Source: Microbacteriaceae bacterium VKM Ac-2854
GTDB taxonomy: Bacteria > Actinomycetota > Actinomycetes > Actinomycetales > Microbacteriaceae
NCBI GenBank assembly: GCA_013205085.1
Contig: JABMLH010000005.1
Span: 200,915 to 264,914 of the forward strand
Direction of reading: 5' to 3'
DNA length: 64,000 nt
In this document: positions 63,984 through 64,000 of the stretch, piece after piece
Numbering within the stretch: position 1 is the stretch's first letter
Layout: every line of letters begins with the position of its first letter
Translations under genes and position numbers: made by a program
Notes under the pieces: generated by a model
What the model saw: the letters and a program-made list of their open reading frames with translations, nothing else
Told to the model about the DNA's origin: nothing
The model's database searches: none

Positions 63984-64000
63984 GCCATGACCACCACCAC

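Noticed and set aside
63987-64000. Start of another gene after the peptidoglycan-binding protein
   Set aside because: An ATG with four codons (MTTT) is visible before the window ends, which is too little to call.

Overview
This window looks like chromosome from a high-GC Gram-positive actinobacterium, most probably of the family Microbacteriaceae. The reasons are the very GC-rich codon use, the block uvrB-uvrA-uvrC-rapZ-whiA-sodA-gap-pgk, an ANTAR regulator of the PdtaR type, many start codons placed 6-7 bases after a TANNNT box (leaderless transcripts), and intergenic inverted repeats containing GGTTGAGCCTGCCGAAA. The genus assignment is inference. I see no transposase, integrase, rRNA, plasmid or phage module.

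Layout. Positions 1-14077 are a mostly minus-strand housekeeping block: pgk (cut by the window edge), gap, sodA, whiA, rapZ, uvrC, uvrA, uvrB, coaE and rpsA. This combines glycolysis, oxidative defence, nucleotide excision repair and translation. Positions 14329-26903 are accessory: a purine-type permease, a chain of metallophosphoesterase, lipoprotein and membrane protein, four transcription regulators, a bicupin next to a class B DyP peroxidase, a DUF885 peptidase-like protein and a small membrane protein. Positions 26925-31836 hold polA, a thioesterase, an 856-base array of 11 hairpin repeats, the ANTAR response regulator and tRNA-Leu(CAA). Positions 31930-38599 hold an exported protein of unknown function, a LOG-family enzyme, a two-component system divergent from a VanY/VanZ-like pair, a stand-alone 5'-3' exonuclease and a PHP-domain protein.

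Positions 38732-43528 are a glyoxylate-shunt locus (aceA-aceB with a divergent RamB-like regulator). Positions 43543-53677 contain small regulator/enzyme pairs, two MFS transporters and a tripartite tricarboxylate transporter operon with an RraA-like enzyme and a divergent RpiR regulator. The end (53815-63983) holds an ABC-F protein, a GNAT protein, a DUF1801 protein, a ROK regulator, an MFS transporter, an F420/NADP-type reductase, a DEAD-box helicase, a methyltransferase and an exported peptidoglycan-binding protein.

The most unusual features are non-coding. (1) The hairpin array at 30149-31004: the differences between its arms and among its copies remain pairable almost only in minus-strand RNA, as G-U wobbles. 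(2) A 20-base palindrome placed over the -35 region of two leaderless minus-strand genes, coaE and the stand-alone exonuclease, embedded in about 80 bases of shared sequence. (3) Two six-codon mini-ORFs in front of rapZ, each linked to the next start by an ATGA overlap. (4) Two families of intergenic inverted repeats, one of which supplies the stop codon of a methyltransferase gene.
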